DNA from: Anomaloglossus baeobatrachus
Taxonomy: Eukaryota > Chordata > Amphibia > Anura > Aromobatidae
Direction of reading: 5' to 3'
Assembly (NCBI RefSeq): GCF_048569485.1
Contig: NC_134357.1
Span: 355,634,709-355,698,708, forward strand
DNA: 64,000 nt
A program made the position numbers and the translations under genes. Below, one piece after another: positions 10,883-22,736 of this stretch; the stretch's first letter is position 1; every line of letters begins with the position of its first letter. The notes beneath the pieces are model-generated. The model was not told where the DNA came from, did no database searches, and was given only the letters and a program-made list of their open reading frames with translations.

Positions 10883-13791
10883 TTATGAGTCAACTAAATC
10901 CTCTAGGCTAGTGATGCTTTCCTGTGTAGTCTCCATTGCATTGACACCTACTGAATATGTTTGCTGCCCAATACTAGATGTTGTAGTAAGTGACTGATCA
11001 GTGTTTCCACTAGTAACAGTTGTAGTACTTGGAACAAATATTGATGCAGTTGTTTGAGCAGATGGAAGACCAAGTGTAGGTGGTACATATTGATGTGTTT
11101 GAAGAGGCTGAGTATGTGTGTATGTGTAGTTAGTTGGGTGAGGCTGATGTTGAAAGTACTGTTGTTGTGGATTATTAGGCACATGGTAGGATGTTGGTTG
11201 TTGAATCATTTGAGGTAGTCTATGAACATTACTAACATTACTTGGATAGCTAAAAGAGGATTGTATTGGTGTCTGTTGTGGGCCTTGTGGGTTAAATGAT
11301 GGCTGTTGAGATGGCCTTTGTAACATTAATGTACCAGTTTGATGTGGGACAATTGTTGGCCTAATTTGTACATCACTTCCCATAGAAGAAGACGGCCACT
11401 GTATATGTGTTTGTTGCACTACAGTATTTAGTTGTGAATTTGAGTAATGTTCATCTGTTTGGGTTTCCACAGTTTGTAGGATTGTGTTTGTGTGTGGGCC
11501 ACATGGATTAGCTCTCCATTGCTCAATCACTTCAAAACAATATATGGGTTCGGGCTCACGCTGGGTAGCAGATATCAGTGTTATTAAGGACGCCCTTAAC
11601 CTGTCCTGCCTATCAGCTTGGACCAATGCAAGCCGCAAAATCTCTCTCCATCACTCTCTGGTATCAGTGAATTCATCATCTGTATTATTCTGGTATCAAT
11701 GATCTCAGGCAGGGACTGTAAATCTTCAAAACGCCTATGTCTGCGACCACGGATAGATTGGGCTATTGTGCGCATGGTATTAGTTGTTATTCTTGGCTGT
11801 GGGCCTGTTTGTTGCTGTGGACTACTCTCTGCAAGAACTGGTGAAGGACCACTTTGTTGACCTGTAGACTGGCCTGGAATTACTGTAGTGGATTGACTTG
11901 TTCCCAAACCCAAATCAGATGACATTTCTTCTGCGTCTGGCTGGCTGGCGTTGGGGATTGTGAGTGGTTGGTAGGAGGTTGGCTCCATCTCGAAAGCAGA
12001 GGTAGCTGTTAAGACTGCTGACTGTGCCTCCTCACTGTCATCTAGATTATCCTCTGTACTTTTGTGAAAAGAAAAAAAACAAAATTACTGTGTGCATTTT
12101 AATAAAGACTGCCATGTGATATGATGGTTAAAACTTACTTTTGTACTTCCATAATGGGCATGAGGAAGCTGAGTTTTTCATAATGGACATATTTTTTTTT
12201 TTGGATGCTGCAGCTGTGGTTGGCACTGGGTTATATTCTCTTCTGAACTGGTCACGTGCAGACCGCCAACGGCGTTTCACAAGATCCACTGTTTCCAAAA
12301 AGAACAGAATATATCAACATCATGAACAAATTATTTTCCAATAAAAAAGGCACATTGATCTTGTCTTGCAAACATTTCAATAATTAGGTTAACACATTCA
12401 TGTGGATTAAAACTGCAATCCATGACAATCATATAGTGACATAATAACACAATTAACCCGAAGATGTAAACCAGTTTCCCTTTACACAGATTAAACCAAT
12501 GTATAATCATTTATCACTTTAAACTTGCCAAAAAAAAAAAAACCATCAGTAAGCCATGAGACCCTAAAGGCTGCTTTACACCAGACAATCTATCGTGCGA
12601 TAGATCGTCGGGGTCACGTTTTTTGTGACGCACATCCGGCATCACTGGCGATGCCGGCCTGTGTGACACCTCCTAGCGACGCAGTATCGCTCACAAATCG
12701 TGAGTCTTGTACTGCTCGCTAGGTTCCATAATATCGTTTAATTTAGTTGTTCATCGTTTCCGGGGTAGCACACGCTGCTCCGTGTGACACCCAGAGAACG
12801 ATGAACAGCAGCTCACCTGCGTCACGCGGCCGCCGCCGGCTATGTGAAGGAAGGAGGTGGGCGGGATGTTTACGTCCCGCTCATCTCCGCCCCTCCGCTT
12901 CCATTGGCCGGCGGCCGTGTGACGTCGCTGTGACGCTGAACGTCCCTCCCACTCCAGGAAGTGGACGTTCGCCGCCCACAGCGAGGTCGCACGAGAGGTA
13001 AGTATGTGTAACGGGGGTTACCGACTTCGTGCACCACGGGCAGCGATTTGCCCGTGACGCAAAAAGGACGGGGGCGGGTACGATCGATTGTGAAATTGCA
13101 CAATCGGTCGTACCGTGTAAAGCAGCCTTAAATGTCTACAAACCCATGAAGTGCCAATTGTTACACAAATCTAGTACATTACAAACTACAAATTACTGTT
13201 ACCATTACAGAAATGGTGGCAACAAGGGTAATGCATGAAAAAAAACAAAATAAGATTAATGTATAGACCTTTAACAGCACATTTTAAAAAGCCTATAAAA
13301 AAAACAAAACAAAACAAAAAGAACCCAAATGTTTGAATGCTGCTTGACCAGCCTGTAATGCCTTTTGTACATGCATGAAGTGCTTTACAGCCCATATACA
13401 CATGATTACATTACTACAAAACAACAAGGAATAGTTTAAAATTCCAAAAAAAAACACTCTCCTGTTTGTGAGTCTCCAGTGTAGCTCAAAATGAGTCAGG
13501 CCCATTAGTACATGCCAAACAAAGTATACAAATATGGCTAGATTCTGTTTACAGAATGAGCACATGTAGGTAAAGACAGAAGTAATGAAAATATCTGTAC
13601 TCACCATATCTATTTTTCTTTCCAGGGGTGCATTGAGACCATCCATTCCTGGGGTAGACTAGTTCAGCCACAGACATCCATGCTCGTTCCACCATCAACC
13701 TGTCATGGTAGCCATCAACACGTGTGTCCCACAGCTCAGGATGCCTCTCTACTTCTCCAATCAGCCTCTCTGTATCGATTCTGGGCGCCAT
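10883..13791 (-). CDS. MADF-domain DNA-binding protein, partner gene of the Harbinger transposase (one frameshift)
   Basis: Proposed exons, minus strand: 13791-13605, 12288-12139 and 12053-10883. Junctions are TATG^GTGAGT to AAACAG^TGGATC and CAAAA^GTAAGT to TACAG^AGGATA, and keep one frame. The N-terminus MAPRIDTERLIGEVERHPEL, followed by WDTRVDGYHDR and, in exon 2, VKRRWRSARDQFRREY, is a MADF fold (Myb/SANT-like), the DNA-binding module that PIF/Harbinger elements encode beside the transposase and that in studied cases carries the transposase to the nucleus and the ends. A Lys-rich KKKN patch follows. The long last exon codes for a Gln/Thr/Ser/Pro-rich tail, ending ITSLEDLVDS. Within it the frame shifts by one base between about 11635 and 11670, so this copy would make a truncated protein unless the base is a sequencing error. 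Intron 1 holds the MITE 12568-13128. Confidence 0.72.
12568..13128. mobile_element. MITE of the GGCTGCTTTACAC family (copy 1)
   Basis: Terminal inverted repeat AGGCTGCTTTACAC at both ends; TAA duplicated on each side (12565-12567 and 13129-13131). 561 bp, CpG-rich, no coding capacity. The TAA target puts it with Harbinger-type MITEs. It sits in intron 1 of the Harbinger MADF gene, so it inserted after the Harbinger element was built. Other copies: 19183-19773, 31592-32144, 36943-37502. Confidence 0.85.
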
Positions 13792-14567
13792 GCTCAGTAC
13801 CTGTGGTGTTCTCTGTGCTCAAAGTTCCCCTGCAGTGAGAGGACAGGTGCCCAGCTGCTGTCTGGCGTGCAAATGAGACAGGAAATGTATGTTTGGCGCC
13901 AGAATTAATGGCCTACAATTGACCTAATAGATTGGTAACAAGTGTTTCAGATTTTTTGATTAAAAACGGACACTGACGATACGTGCTGAACACGGACATA
14001 CTCCGTGTGCGGTCCATGCAGGCACGGACCCATAGACTAAAGCGGGTCCCTGCCTGCGTTCTACCGGCCAAAAACGGACATGTCGTCCGTGTAGAAAACC
14101 ACACACGCGTACTTACGGCACGGACACACGTTCCGTGTGATTTTATGTGTGTATGCCATCTACCATAGAGTAACATTGGTCTCCGTGTCTCCAGTACATG
14201 CAAAAACGTACCAAACACGTACCGGAGGCACGGATGTGTGTTGCAGGCCTAAAGGAGTGGCCCAAAATCCCTGCTGCAGTATGTGAAAACGTGTTCAAGA
14301 ACTACAGGAAACATCTCACCTCTTTAATTACAAACAAATGTTTCTGTACCAAATATTAAGTTTATTGTATCACAAACTTATTTCATGCATAAAAGGTAAT
14401 TAATTATTTAAAAATCATACAATGTGATTTTCTGGAAGTTTTTCGGACGCTGTCTGTCACAGCTGAAGCTTCCCTACGATAAAAATTACAAACCTCTCCA
14501 TTTTGTGCAGGTGGGAAAACTTGCAAAATCGGCATTGTGTCAAATACTTATTTAGCCAACTGTATTA

Positions 14568-15207
14568 GGCCTCTTTCACACGTGCTTGCCTCCGATACGT
14601 AACACGTGCGTGCCTCCGGTACGTGTTTGGCAGTTTTCTCAAGGACCCGAGAAACGTACACACGTAGACCTAGGTATTCCTATGGTTTTGGACACACGTA
14701 AGTATTTGCACACGGAGCGTGTGTCCGTGTGCTTCTCACGCCGACATATCTGTTTTCTCTCCGGCATCACGGGTGTCACTTAGAACGCAAACCTGTCACA
14801 TGTAATGCAAACGGACCACACGGATGTGTTCCGTGTGACACGCATCGGAGAGAAGACGTGTCTGTGAGAAAAAAAAACAAAACTTTACTCACCTTCTCCA
14901 GCCCTCCTGTCTCTGCCGCTGCTGTCACTTGCTTCCGACTGCCGCTCATTATGTTAATTGAATATTCACTTCACTGTGGCTGGAAGCAGCAGCAGCAGGA
15001 AGTCGGCAGGACCGGAGACCGAAGATCAGCACATGGACAGTGACGCCAGGGACAGGTGAGCAGAAAGTTTCCGTTCTCCATGTGTTATCATGGATAACAC
15101 ACGGAGAACACACGGAGCACATAAACACGGCTCACGGAGGGCAAAATGCGCCTCTGACACGTCCGTGAAAAACGTGCGTGGTTTTCCACAAACGTGTGAA
15201 AGAGGCC
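14568..15207. mobile_element. Harbinger-type MITE sharing subterminal sequence with the 8136-14249 element
   Basis: Inverted ends GGCCTCTTTCACACGTG; TTA duplicated at 14565-14567 and 15208-15210. 640 bp, no coding capacity. Near its left end it has TGCCTCCGGTACGTGTTTGGCA, and the right end of the neighbouring Harbinger carries, as reverse complement, TGCCTCCGGTACGTGTTTGGTA. It inserted two bases beyond the Tc1 terminus. Confidence 0.85.
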
Positions 15208-15210
15208 TTA

Positions 15211-15472
15211 GGAGAAGGACAGCTTCAAATTACTATACCAGCGTGTGTTTCCCCATAATTAATATATTACATATTTCTTTTTTTTTTTATGGTTTAATGT
15301 ATGTGTAATACTGTATATTTCAATAGATTACATTTGTGTAGTTTCCAATACTTTGGGTGAGTGCAGGTTTCAATTAATGTGGTTGTTTTTCTTCTTTATC
15401 ATACAATTTTGCCTTGCCACATTGTTTACAGCACCCCTGTATACATATTGTGATTTTTTCATGTGGTGCCTG
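15211..15472. other. A/T-rich stretch, nothing recognised
   Basis: Contains a T-run near 15277-15288. No repeat ends or supported reading frame were seen. Confidence 0.4.
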
Positions 15473-16657
15473 TGTACTGCCCCGCGCTCGGCTGCAGCTG
15501 AGCCGCTCGGATCCGGGCTCGTTGGTGGGTGGCTCGAGTGCCTCCGGACCCAGGGGTCACTTTGCTCTGAAAGGATGCTGGCGCTACGTAGGGGTTAGGT
15601 TTACGGCCGGGGCCGTGGTTTTTAGTTAAGTTCGTGACGCCACCCACGGGCTGTGGTGAATGTGGACACCACTGCTGCTGTTTACTAGGCACCCCGGGGG
15701 AGATGTTGCACAGCAAAGGTGTTAACCCCTCCGTGAGCAGGGGTGATAGCCCTGGGACCCGATTGGGATGGTATGTCGGTGCTTGGCGATGCAGGGCGGT
15801 GCGCGGCCCGAGGGCACAGTTGTACTCACAATGATTGATGCACAAAAGTCTCTAGTAAACCAAGATGATGGTGGTCGGTGCACGCAGCCGGCTGCGCCTG
15901 GTTCCCCCTACTGGGTTGGTGGTCTTTGCCTTTCTCCTGCACCATGTAGTATGTATGTAGACTGCCTTCGCTTCAGCGACGGGAGTTCGCTCCCCGGCGG
16001 TATGTGTGTCGGGAAAGCCCATTTGCCCGCAGACGCTGGCCCGAGGGATCTCTCTGCCTGTGCGGTGGCTTTTTATGCCCCTCGGTGGGCTTTTGTCTTC
16101 AGTCGGGACTTGGGTGGGAAAGGACCTATAGTCCAGACCTCAATCAGTGAACTAACTCAGTCCAGTGGCTTCTGGACCTCGTTTCAGGGTCTGAGTACCC
16201 CCCTGTGTGCTCCGGTTTCTAGTCGGTTCCCCGGGTCGGTACCGGCGAGCCACTACCCTGTCCCGGTCCACCACGGTTCCACCTGGCCATCTTCCCGGCT
16301 CCTGCAGGCTAAGGCCACCATATGCCTCCTAGCCGAGGTACCAGGGCTACGACCCTGGCACCTGTCAGTTCCCGCTGAAGACCTGTCACCACCACAGGCT
16401 TGCTGCACTCCACTCCTGACTACTCAACTTGACTGCTGAACTTCACTACTGAACTTGACTGACTTGCACTTCCTGCCTCAGGCCCTCTGAACTCCTCGGT
16501 GGGCGTGGCCAACCACCTGGATCCGCCCCCCCTGGTGTGTCCATTAAGCTCTGAGGGAGGTGACTAGTGTTTTAAGGGTGGCTGATGACACCTTTTTAGG
16601 GAACGGGTGTTATGCAAGGGCCTACCTGTGACTACCTGGCTAGTCCAGGGCGTCACA
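15473..16657 (-). mobile_element. Solo LTR, same family as 6349-7492
   Basis: On the minus strand it starts TGTGACGCCCTGG and ends GCGGGGCAGTACA. CCTG is duplicated on both sides (15469-15472 and 16658-16661). A TATA-like GGCATAAAAAGCC lies on the minus strand near 16068-16082. Length 1185 bp. Long open frames across it (for example 15768-16439) are chance frames in GC-rich DNA. Confidence 0.8.
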
Positions 16658-16689
16658 CCTGTCTTTTTTTCTACTGGGCTATGAGCCAG

Positions 16690-17440
16690 ACTTACAGGTA
16701 TAGGTGCTCCATTGACACCATGCCCTCACTCACAAATTCCATGATTGTGTAGAGGGAGATATGAATGGAGGCTGGAATGGAGGTCAGCGAAGTGATAGAA
16801 AGATAACCAGAGAGTAGTCCTACAACAACATGCGCAACCCCATGAAGAGGACTTCTTGAGGATTCTACTTCCGAGACTTTGGTGTTGGGTGGCATAATGT
16901 ACAGTAGCTAGAGCCCTCTAGCCTTCCTTCCAAGTACGCCATCAGCTCGGCATTACATAAATTTGATTACAGAAAAATGGTAAGGCCATTTCTCCAAAGA
17001 GTCCCATTAGCCATTTTTCAACTCAACAATGCCAGACTGCATGTTATTTGTATTTGTGTGGGCAGACTATGTGGCCTAAACCTGCTACCATGACCTGCAA
17101 TATCTATAGACTTTTCTTCCATCGAGCACATCTGGTATGTCATTTGGCAACAATTGCAAAAATAGCTGCCAGCAGCAGATCTTGATGATTTGTGCTCCCA
17201 AGTGCATTCATTGTGGCAGAACCTCCTTCAAACAACCATTTATAACCTCAATGATCGCAGCCAAAGCATGTAAGTGCCTGTATTTTTGCATAACGCTCAT
17301 ACTCGATGCTGAATACATCAAGATGTTTTGAAAATCTTGTTTATTTTTCTCTGTCATTTGAATATCATTAACATGTTTTATCAATCCGGTGATTTCCAAA
17401 ATTCCAGGACTCTTCCATCCATCAGAATTCAAGCTCAATC
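16690..17440 (+). pseudogene. Decayed Tc1-like transposase remnant (second family)
   Basis: Plus-strand text corresponds to the 3' half of a Tc1-type transposase, heavily mutated. Near 17020 a FQLNNARLHV-like piece stands for the FQ.DNARPH motif. At 17115-17290 the order FLPSSTSGMSFGNNCKN (for an LSPIEH.WD...GR.L motif), LPAADLDDLCSQVHSLWQNLLQTTIYNLNDRSQSM and CLYFCITLILDAEY corresponds to the end of such an enzyme. Stops and frame changes abound and no terminal repeats were found. The call rests on motif order only. Confidence 0.5.
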
Positions 17441-18150
17441 AAATATATACCATTGCAGCACATAACGTCTTATAGTATTATGAGCATGTATTCATCTGTT
17501 CTTTATCTATGGCCATATCTTTAACACAACTAATCCAAATCAATGTTTACAATATTCTGCTAAACTGACAGATCTGCTGAACGTCTCCTTCAAGATGTGA
17601 AGGATTTAGTAATCGCGGAAATACTGGTAGCAATAGATGTAAAGATAACTGCTGATCGGATCTTGGTTGGGCAATCAGTTCTCTATCTGTGGTTAAAAAT
17701 GGATGATTTTGGAACAGAATTCTTTCACATGTAACAATATATTAAACATTCAAAAGAATTACTATCAGTCAGTGGTTTGCAGTTGACTAGGAGGCGTAGA
17801 AGCAAATGGCGTGTGACTACATACTGGTAAGACAAAACTATGCTTCCCTCTGCTGGTTATTGTTGATATTACTATTTTTTAATTTGGATTTTTTTCTTAA
17901 CAAAATGAAACAATAAATCCCATTAGTAACGCACTGAAATTAGAAAGTCCCATACCGGAAAACAGCATGGTCACAACTGTGGTGGAATAGTGATGAGCGA
18001 CACTGGAAGTATCACTGTGCAGGGAAACACTGCATGATCTTCAAGTTACATCTAGTGAAGAGTGAGCACTTCAGGATTCATCCCTCACCTGCTCCAAAAT
18101 CTGGGTACTAGTGCACTGACGGGATAGCACTTTCCCAAACGCAGTCCAGA
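17441..18150. other. No gene or repeat recognised
   Basis: About 700 bases of ordinary A/T-rich sequence. The text GGAAACACTGCATGATC near 18030 recurs near 22718, so both may belong to one dispersed repeat. Confidence 0.35.
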
Positions 18151-18159
18151 AAATCCCGA

Positions 18160-18667
18160 GCATGAATTCTGAGAGCAAGCTCACTCCGTTAGCCATACGG
18201 GTGAGCGGGACCCGACTAGTTCCACACTACAGGGTCCAAATAGAGAAGAAGGTGCCATGGAAAAGGTCACAGGCTAACAAGCAACACCAAAGGCACAGAT
18301 CCAAGCGTGCTCCCCTTTGCTGCAGCAGTGCTGAGAATTCTGGTTTACAAGCTGTCGGTGTCAGTATTCTTGGACTAAGTGAGTATGCAGAAACCCTTTC
18401 CTCCCCAACGGCACTCCTTCACCACCATCACCGGGCCCCCGGGGCAACAACCCCCTACCCATGAAGGGGTTAAACATCCTTCTGCCTTACCACCGCCACC
18501 GGTTGTCCCTGACAGCAGCGGTGGTACCTTAGCTTACCACTTCTAACCCCACTGTACATAGCCCCCTTTCATCGAGTGGCCACACGACCCCCGGGTCCGG
18601 AGACCCCTCGATCCACCGCGGATCCGGATCCGAGCAGCAGCCCGGCTGCTGGCACAGGAGCGGCACA
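18160..18667 (+). mobile_element. LTR fragment related to the 6349-7492 family
   Basis: The right part shares with the 6349-7492 LTR the order CCCGGGGCAACA, GAAGGGGTTAA, CCCGGGTCCGGAGACCC, GGATCCG and GGCTGC...GAGCGGCACA. It ends in CA at 18667. The left end and flanking duplication were not found. Confidence 0.5.
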
Positions 18668-19182
18668 CAACCTTCTTATAAGTAAGAAAATGGAGGTGGT
18701 TACATTTTAGGAGACTCTTTTAAATAAAATTTTATTGGATAAAACTGGTGGTTCCTCTGGCAGGTCACAGTAATAATTTAGTGAAGAAAAAAAAATGTTG
18801 GTATGCAAGTTTATTTAATGTATCCTTATGTCAGTATAAATTCTGCCTGACAGATGTTATTGTGTAAAATATATAGAAAGTAGAAGTTCAGAACAATGAA
18901 TCACTTTCCAGAGGAAGACTCTGCACAAAGCACATGGCTGGAAACAATCAAGACAAGTGTCCTATTGCTAATCCCAGCAGTCCGCCAGCTCTCTCCAAGG
19001 ACCACCTAAAAAGGAGTAATGAGACACTAGCCCATCACAGGCTCCTTTATTAATCAGATTTTTCTAATCTTAGATTTTCGTGAAGGCCTTAACAAACAAA
19101 CTTTTTTATTTTTATTTATACTCTTAAGGACCATGGAAATTTTATCTTTTTGAGCATCTGTTTATTCCTTATCTTGTTCTAA
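18668..19182. other. No gene or repeat recognised
   Basis: A/T-rich DNA with no supported reading frame and no terminal repeats. Confidence 0.35.
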
Positions 19183-19773
19183 GGGCGGCTTTGCATGTTG
19201 TGACATTGCAAGCCGATGCTACGATGTCGCACGCGATAGTCCCCGCCCCCGTCGCAGGTACGATATCGTGTGATAGCTGGCGTAGCGAACATTATCGCTA
19301 CGCCAGCTTCACATGCACTCACCTGCCCTGCGACCGTCGCTCTGGCCGGCGACCCGCCTCCTTCCTAAGGGGGCGGGTCGTGCGGCGTCATAGCGACGTC
19401 ACGCGGCAGGCGGCCAATAGCGGCGGAGGGGCGGAGATGAGCAGGATGTAAACATTCCGCCCACCTCCTTCCTTCCGCATATCCTACGGAAGCCGCGGTG
19501 ACGCCGGTAGGAGATGTTCCTTGCTCCTGCGACTTCACACACAGCGATGTGTGCTGCCGCAGGAGCAAGGAACAACATCGGACCGTCGCGTCAGCGTAAT
19601 TATGGATTACGCCGACACTGCACCGATGATACGATTACGACGATTTTGCGCTCGTTAATCGTATCATCTAGACTTTACACACTACGATGTCGCATGCGAT
19701 GCCGGATGTGCGTCACTTTCAATTTGACCCCACCGACATCGCACCTGCGATGTCGTAGTGTGCAAAGCCCGCC
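19183..19773. mobile_element. MITE of the GGCTGCTTTACAC family (copy 2, diverged)
   Basis: Ends GGGCGGCTTTGCA and, reverse complement, GGCGGGCTTTGCA, flanked by TAA (19180-19182 and 19774-19776). 591 bp. The core shares AAGGGGGCGGGTCGTGCGGC and AGCGACGTCAC with the other copies. Confidence 0.8.
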
Positions 19774-20324
19774 TAAGAGCCATATCTTCGTATGTTCAAG
19801 TCTTGTTTGATGCACTAGTTGTGAATGACACCATTCATATTGCCATACAACATACTGGTAAATGGGAGATTAAAAAATTCAAAGTGCTGCGATATAGAAA
19901 AAAAACTAAAAAAAAAAAACCCCTTCAATGCCAACATTGTGTTTTGGGGATTTGCTTTTATGGCGTTGTGTCGTAAAAATGAACTGACAACCAGATTCTT
20001 ATGTCAGTAACAGAATGATACCAGCTTTTCATATTACTTTAGTGATAACAAAAAGTTCTGAAACCCATAACACTTATTTCAGTAGATCATGCTAATTTTG
20101 GGGTCCACAATCAAACCAATGTGAGTGATTTTATAAAAATATTTTTTCAACTTTTTTGTAATCTTTACTTTTTTAGTTCCCATAGAGGCCTTGAACCTAT
20201 AATCATATTGCAGCATATGGTAAACATGCGGTTCTCTGATCAACGGAGAACAAGGAGGGTAGCTATGTGACTTTTCGGCAGGCCTCCGGCTGCCAGGGTA
20301 GCTCATTGCTTCATAGATGTGACA
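19774..20324. repeat. Probable remnant of an interspersed repeat
   Basis: A/T-rich text with a 10-A run near 19909. No ends or frame could be defined. Confidence 0.3.
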
Positions 20325-20995
20325 CACCCGAACCGGGGCGGTGGGGCACTCGTTACCGGGCCGCGGTTCTGTTTCTGGGATGCTGCAGTGGCGGCAAGGC
20401 CCGGTTCCATGACCCCGGTGGTGTCAGTTAAAAAAAGTGATATAATAGTTTGTGACACCACCTGTGGTATGCAGTGACTGGTTCATATGCTAGTATAAAC
20501 ATATGAACCAGTCACTGACTATTTTATATGATTGGGTTGCGCGCCGGTTATGCATGAGCTTTCTGTTTCCTCCTCATTCCTGGTTTCATGCAGGCTGCAG
20601 CACCCAGCTTTTGATTGAGTTGAGCTGTGCATCCGGTTTTTCTTCTATACCACCTGTGGTATGCAGCAAGATAGGTACTGCTGCTGCGGGATTGGGCCTC
20701 TGGTTTTACTAGCAGAGCACAAGGTTCTTCTCCTCTAGTCTATGGACCAGTCCCCGTTCTACGGCCAAGTCCCTCCACTCCAATATGTCGTATGTCTAAT
20801 GAGGCAATGGGAGCAAGGTGCACTTCCCGTGGTTTCTAGGACCATTTCTGTCTTGTTCCTGGGTCGAGCTGTTCCAGATCCAGACCACAGGTCTTCGCTC
20901 CTCCACTGCTCCTTCTCAACTCTCTGTCACTACAGTGTCCCCTCACTAACTAGACTCCACCCCCAGGCTCGGTTGGATTAGGGCAAGGGAGGTAT
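20325..20995. repeat. GC-rich repeat, possibly an LTR fragment
   Basis: Begins near a TGTGACACACCC and holds GGGGCGGTGGGGCACTCG and CCGGTTCCATGACCCCGGTGG, a texture like the LTRs in this window. ACCACCTGTGGTATGCAG occurs twice (about 20459 and 20649), and a short inverted repeat GACTGGTTCATATG / CATATGAACCAGTC lies at about 20478-20517. Neither ends nor target duplication were found. Confidence 0.3.
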
Positions 20996-22736
20996 CATCA
21001 CTAGTGGTGGCTATACATAGCATTAATGGCACCAAGCCCTAACCCTGACCCAGTGGAGAGCTGCTAATTTAGAGTGTTGTGTGCTTTATGTGCATACCGG
21101 TGGATAACCTCTTCCTTACCCAGGATGGAGCACCACACCTCTGGCTGAGGTGCAGTACCTCTGTGGCCACTGAAGCCTCAGGGGTGCCACAGATGGGCAG
21201 GGGTGGTGATGCAAATAAAGCTGGCAGAACACACCTAGAGTTTCAAGTAGATGCCAGCTATATACCACAAGTAACATCTGTTGCGTAGAAAGCAGGCGTG
21301 GGGCTGGCCTCAAATTTTACATAGCAACCTATGAAGAAAATATTTGTCATCAGTTGTTGAGCACTTAACTTTGCAATGCCTGGAGGATAACTATTAATTT
21401 TTATAATATATGTCATTATCTTATTTTGCTTCCTTCTTGCCATAATTCTATACTGCAGTACTGTTTTACATGCCGAGCTCAAGCTCTTTTTGAAGCTCCT
21501 TTTAACTGCTGCACCAATATTAATATACTGTGGCCAAACATCAGAGTAGGGGACGTCCCATCTAAGTAAAGGGTTGGTAGTAGAGCGGCTTAGACAGGGT
21601 ACGTCCTGTACACAAAATGTTTGAACTCAGAGTAGGGATTCTTGCTGAGCAGCAAATGAAAGGAGCTTCTAAAAACGAAAGAACTGGATATAACAGGACT
21701 GCAGCATAGTGTTTAGGAGAGAATGATGCAAAATAAGGTAATGAAGTGTATTACAAAAATTAATAATTCTACAATGCCTAGAGTAGAACTACATAGCGGA
21801 AAAGTTTAGATACTTTTTAAAAATTTGTGTACTATTGACATTATGTTCCTACTTCCATGGGAGCAATATGTTTCTTATGAGAGACCTCTACTAGCTTCAG
21901 CTGCACGATTGTAAAACACAAATTGCTCATGCAAAGAGGGTGAAGGCAGAGTTTAAACTTTCAAAAAGTATTATACAGTCATTCGGCCATTGATTTTCAA
22001 AGCAAGTACCCCTGTCTCATCAGGTCTATGAGGTCTATTTAATGTTGCATGCAGTTCATATTGTGAAATCTGGTGACATTTTAATGGTGTACATATTTTC
22101 CCGCAGAAAATAACTTTTCCAGCACTTTTACCAATTTCCGCAATGAAGACTTCTAACGGAACCCCCGACTTAGGAAAATCATGCCTTGCTCTTATCGAGC
22201 ATTTGTTTCCCCTTTTAATGCAGTTCTAGAGTAATATATAGCACTTCACAGTTTCCGATGTGAATTCGATTAATTGCAGCCATTGTTTTTCCTCTCCAAG
22301 CAGGAACCCATCCATCGTGGAAACGCAAACCACTTATTTCCCAATCAAGAGTGAAAAGGAATTTAGATCTAAAAATAAGTTTTCTGTAATTACTTTCTGA
22401 ATTGCTCAGTCCTTGCAATCAATCTTTTTAATATGGGCAGTAGCATTTGTGGAGAAGAATGACACAGGCCTCGTATAAAAGGGCACATTTACATCAGCCT
22501 TCCAGACAAGCAGATGGCCAGAAATAGGCTATTTCTCAATATTCTCATACAGAGGGCACATTCTCCATTGCAGCTTGGTATAAAAGGGGATGTGCAGGGT
22601 TCTAAAAAGGATTTGCCTTTTAATCCCAAGATATAGACCCACCCTTGCTCCTGGGCTGTTTGCGTTTCCTACTTAGCCACTGTGTTGTAGAACGTAGGGC
22701 AAGCTGGAAGTATTCAAGGAAACACTGCATGATCTG
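20996..22736. other. About 1.7 kb without recognised features
   Basis: Mostly unique-looking A/T-rich sequence. No frame above about 90 codons and no splice-linked homology could be recognised on either strand. Confidence 0.35.

Larger units (their letters stand above)
8136..14249 (+). mobile_element. PIF/Harbinger transposon with two genes
   Basis: The termini are GACCGAAAACACACTTCCG (left) and, as reverse complement, GGCCTGCAACACACATCCG (right), an imperfect inverted repeat. A TAA is duplicated at each side (8133-8135 and 14250-14252), matching the TWA target of PIF/Harbinger. Subterminal regions (8150-8330 and 13960-14230) are dense in ACGTGT/CCGTGT motifs. Two convergent genes fill the inside: a DDE transposase on + (8490-10118) and a MADF-domain protein on - (10883-13791). 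The element sits in the 3' part of the dead Tc1 element; excising it with one TAA restores the Tc1 sequence. Confidence 0.9.
1716..14562 (+). mobile_element. Tc1-like transposon expanded by three nested insertions
   Basis: The outer ends are long inverted repeats of roughly 190 bases: the left arm (1716-1910) and the reverse complement of the right arm (14380-14562) share AAATAAGTATTTGA, AATTTTTATC.TAGG and CTGTGACAGACA blocks. TA dinucleotides flank both ends (1714-1715 and 14563-14564), the known Tc1/mariner target. Subtracting the three nested elements (1977-6071, 6349-7492, 8136-14249) with their target duplications leaves about 1.48 kb, a normal Tc1 length. The element is long dead: its transposase frame holds several lesions besides the insertions. 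Confidence 0.85.

Noticed and set aside
15768-16439. A 223-codon plus-strand frame
   Set aside because: Lies within a solo LTR on the other strand; Pro/Ser/Cys-rich with no recognisable domain.
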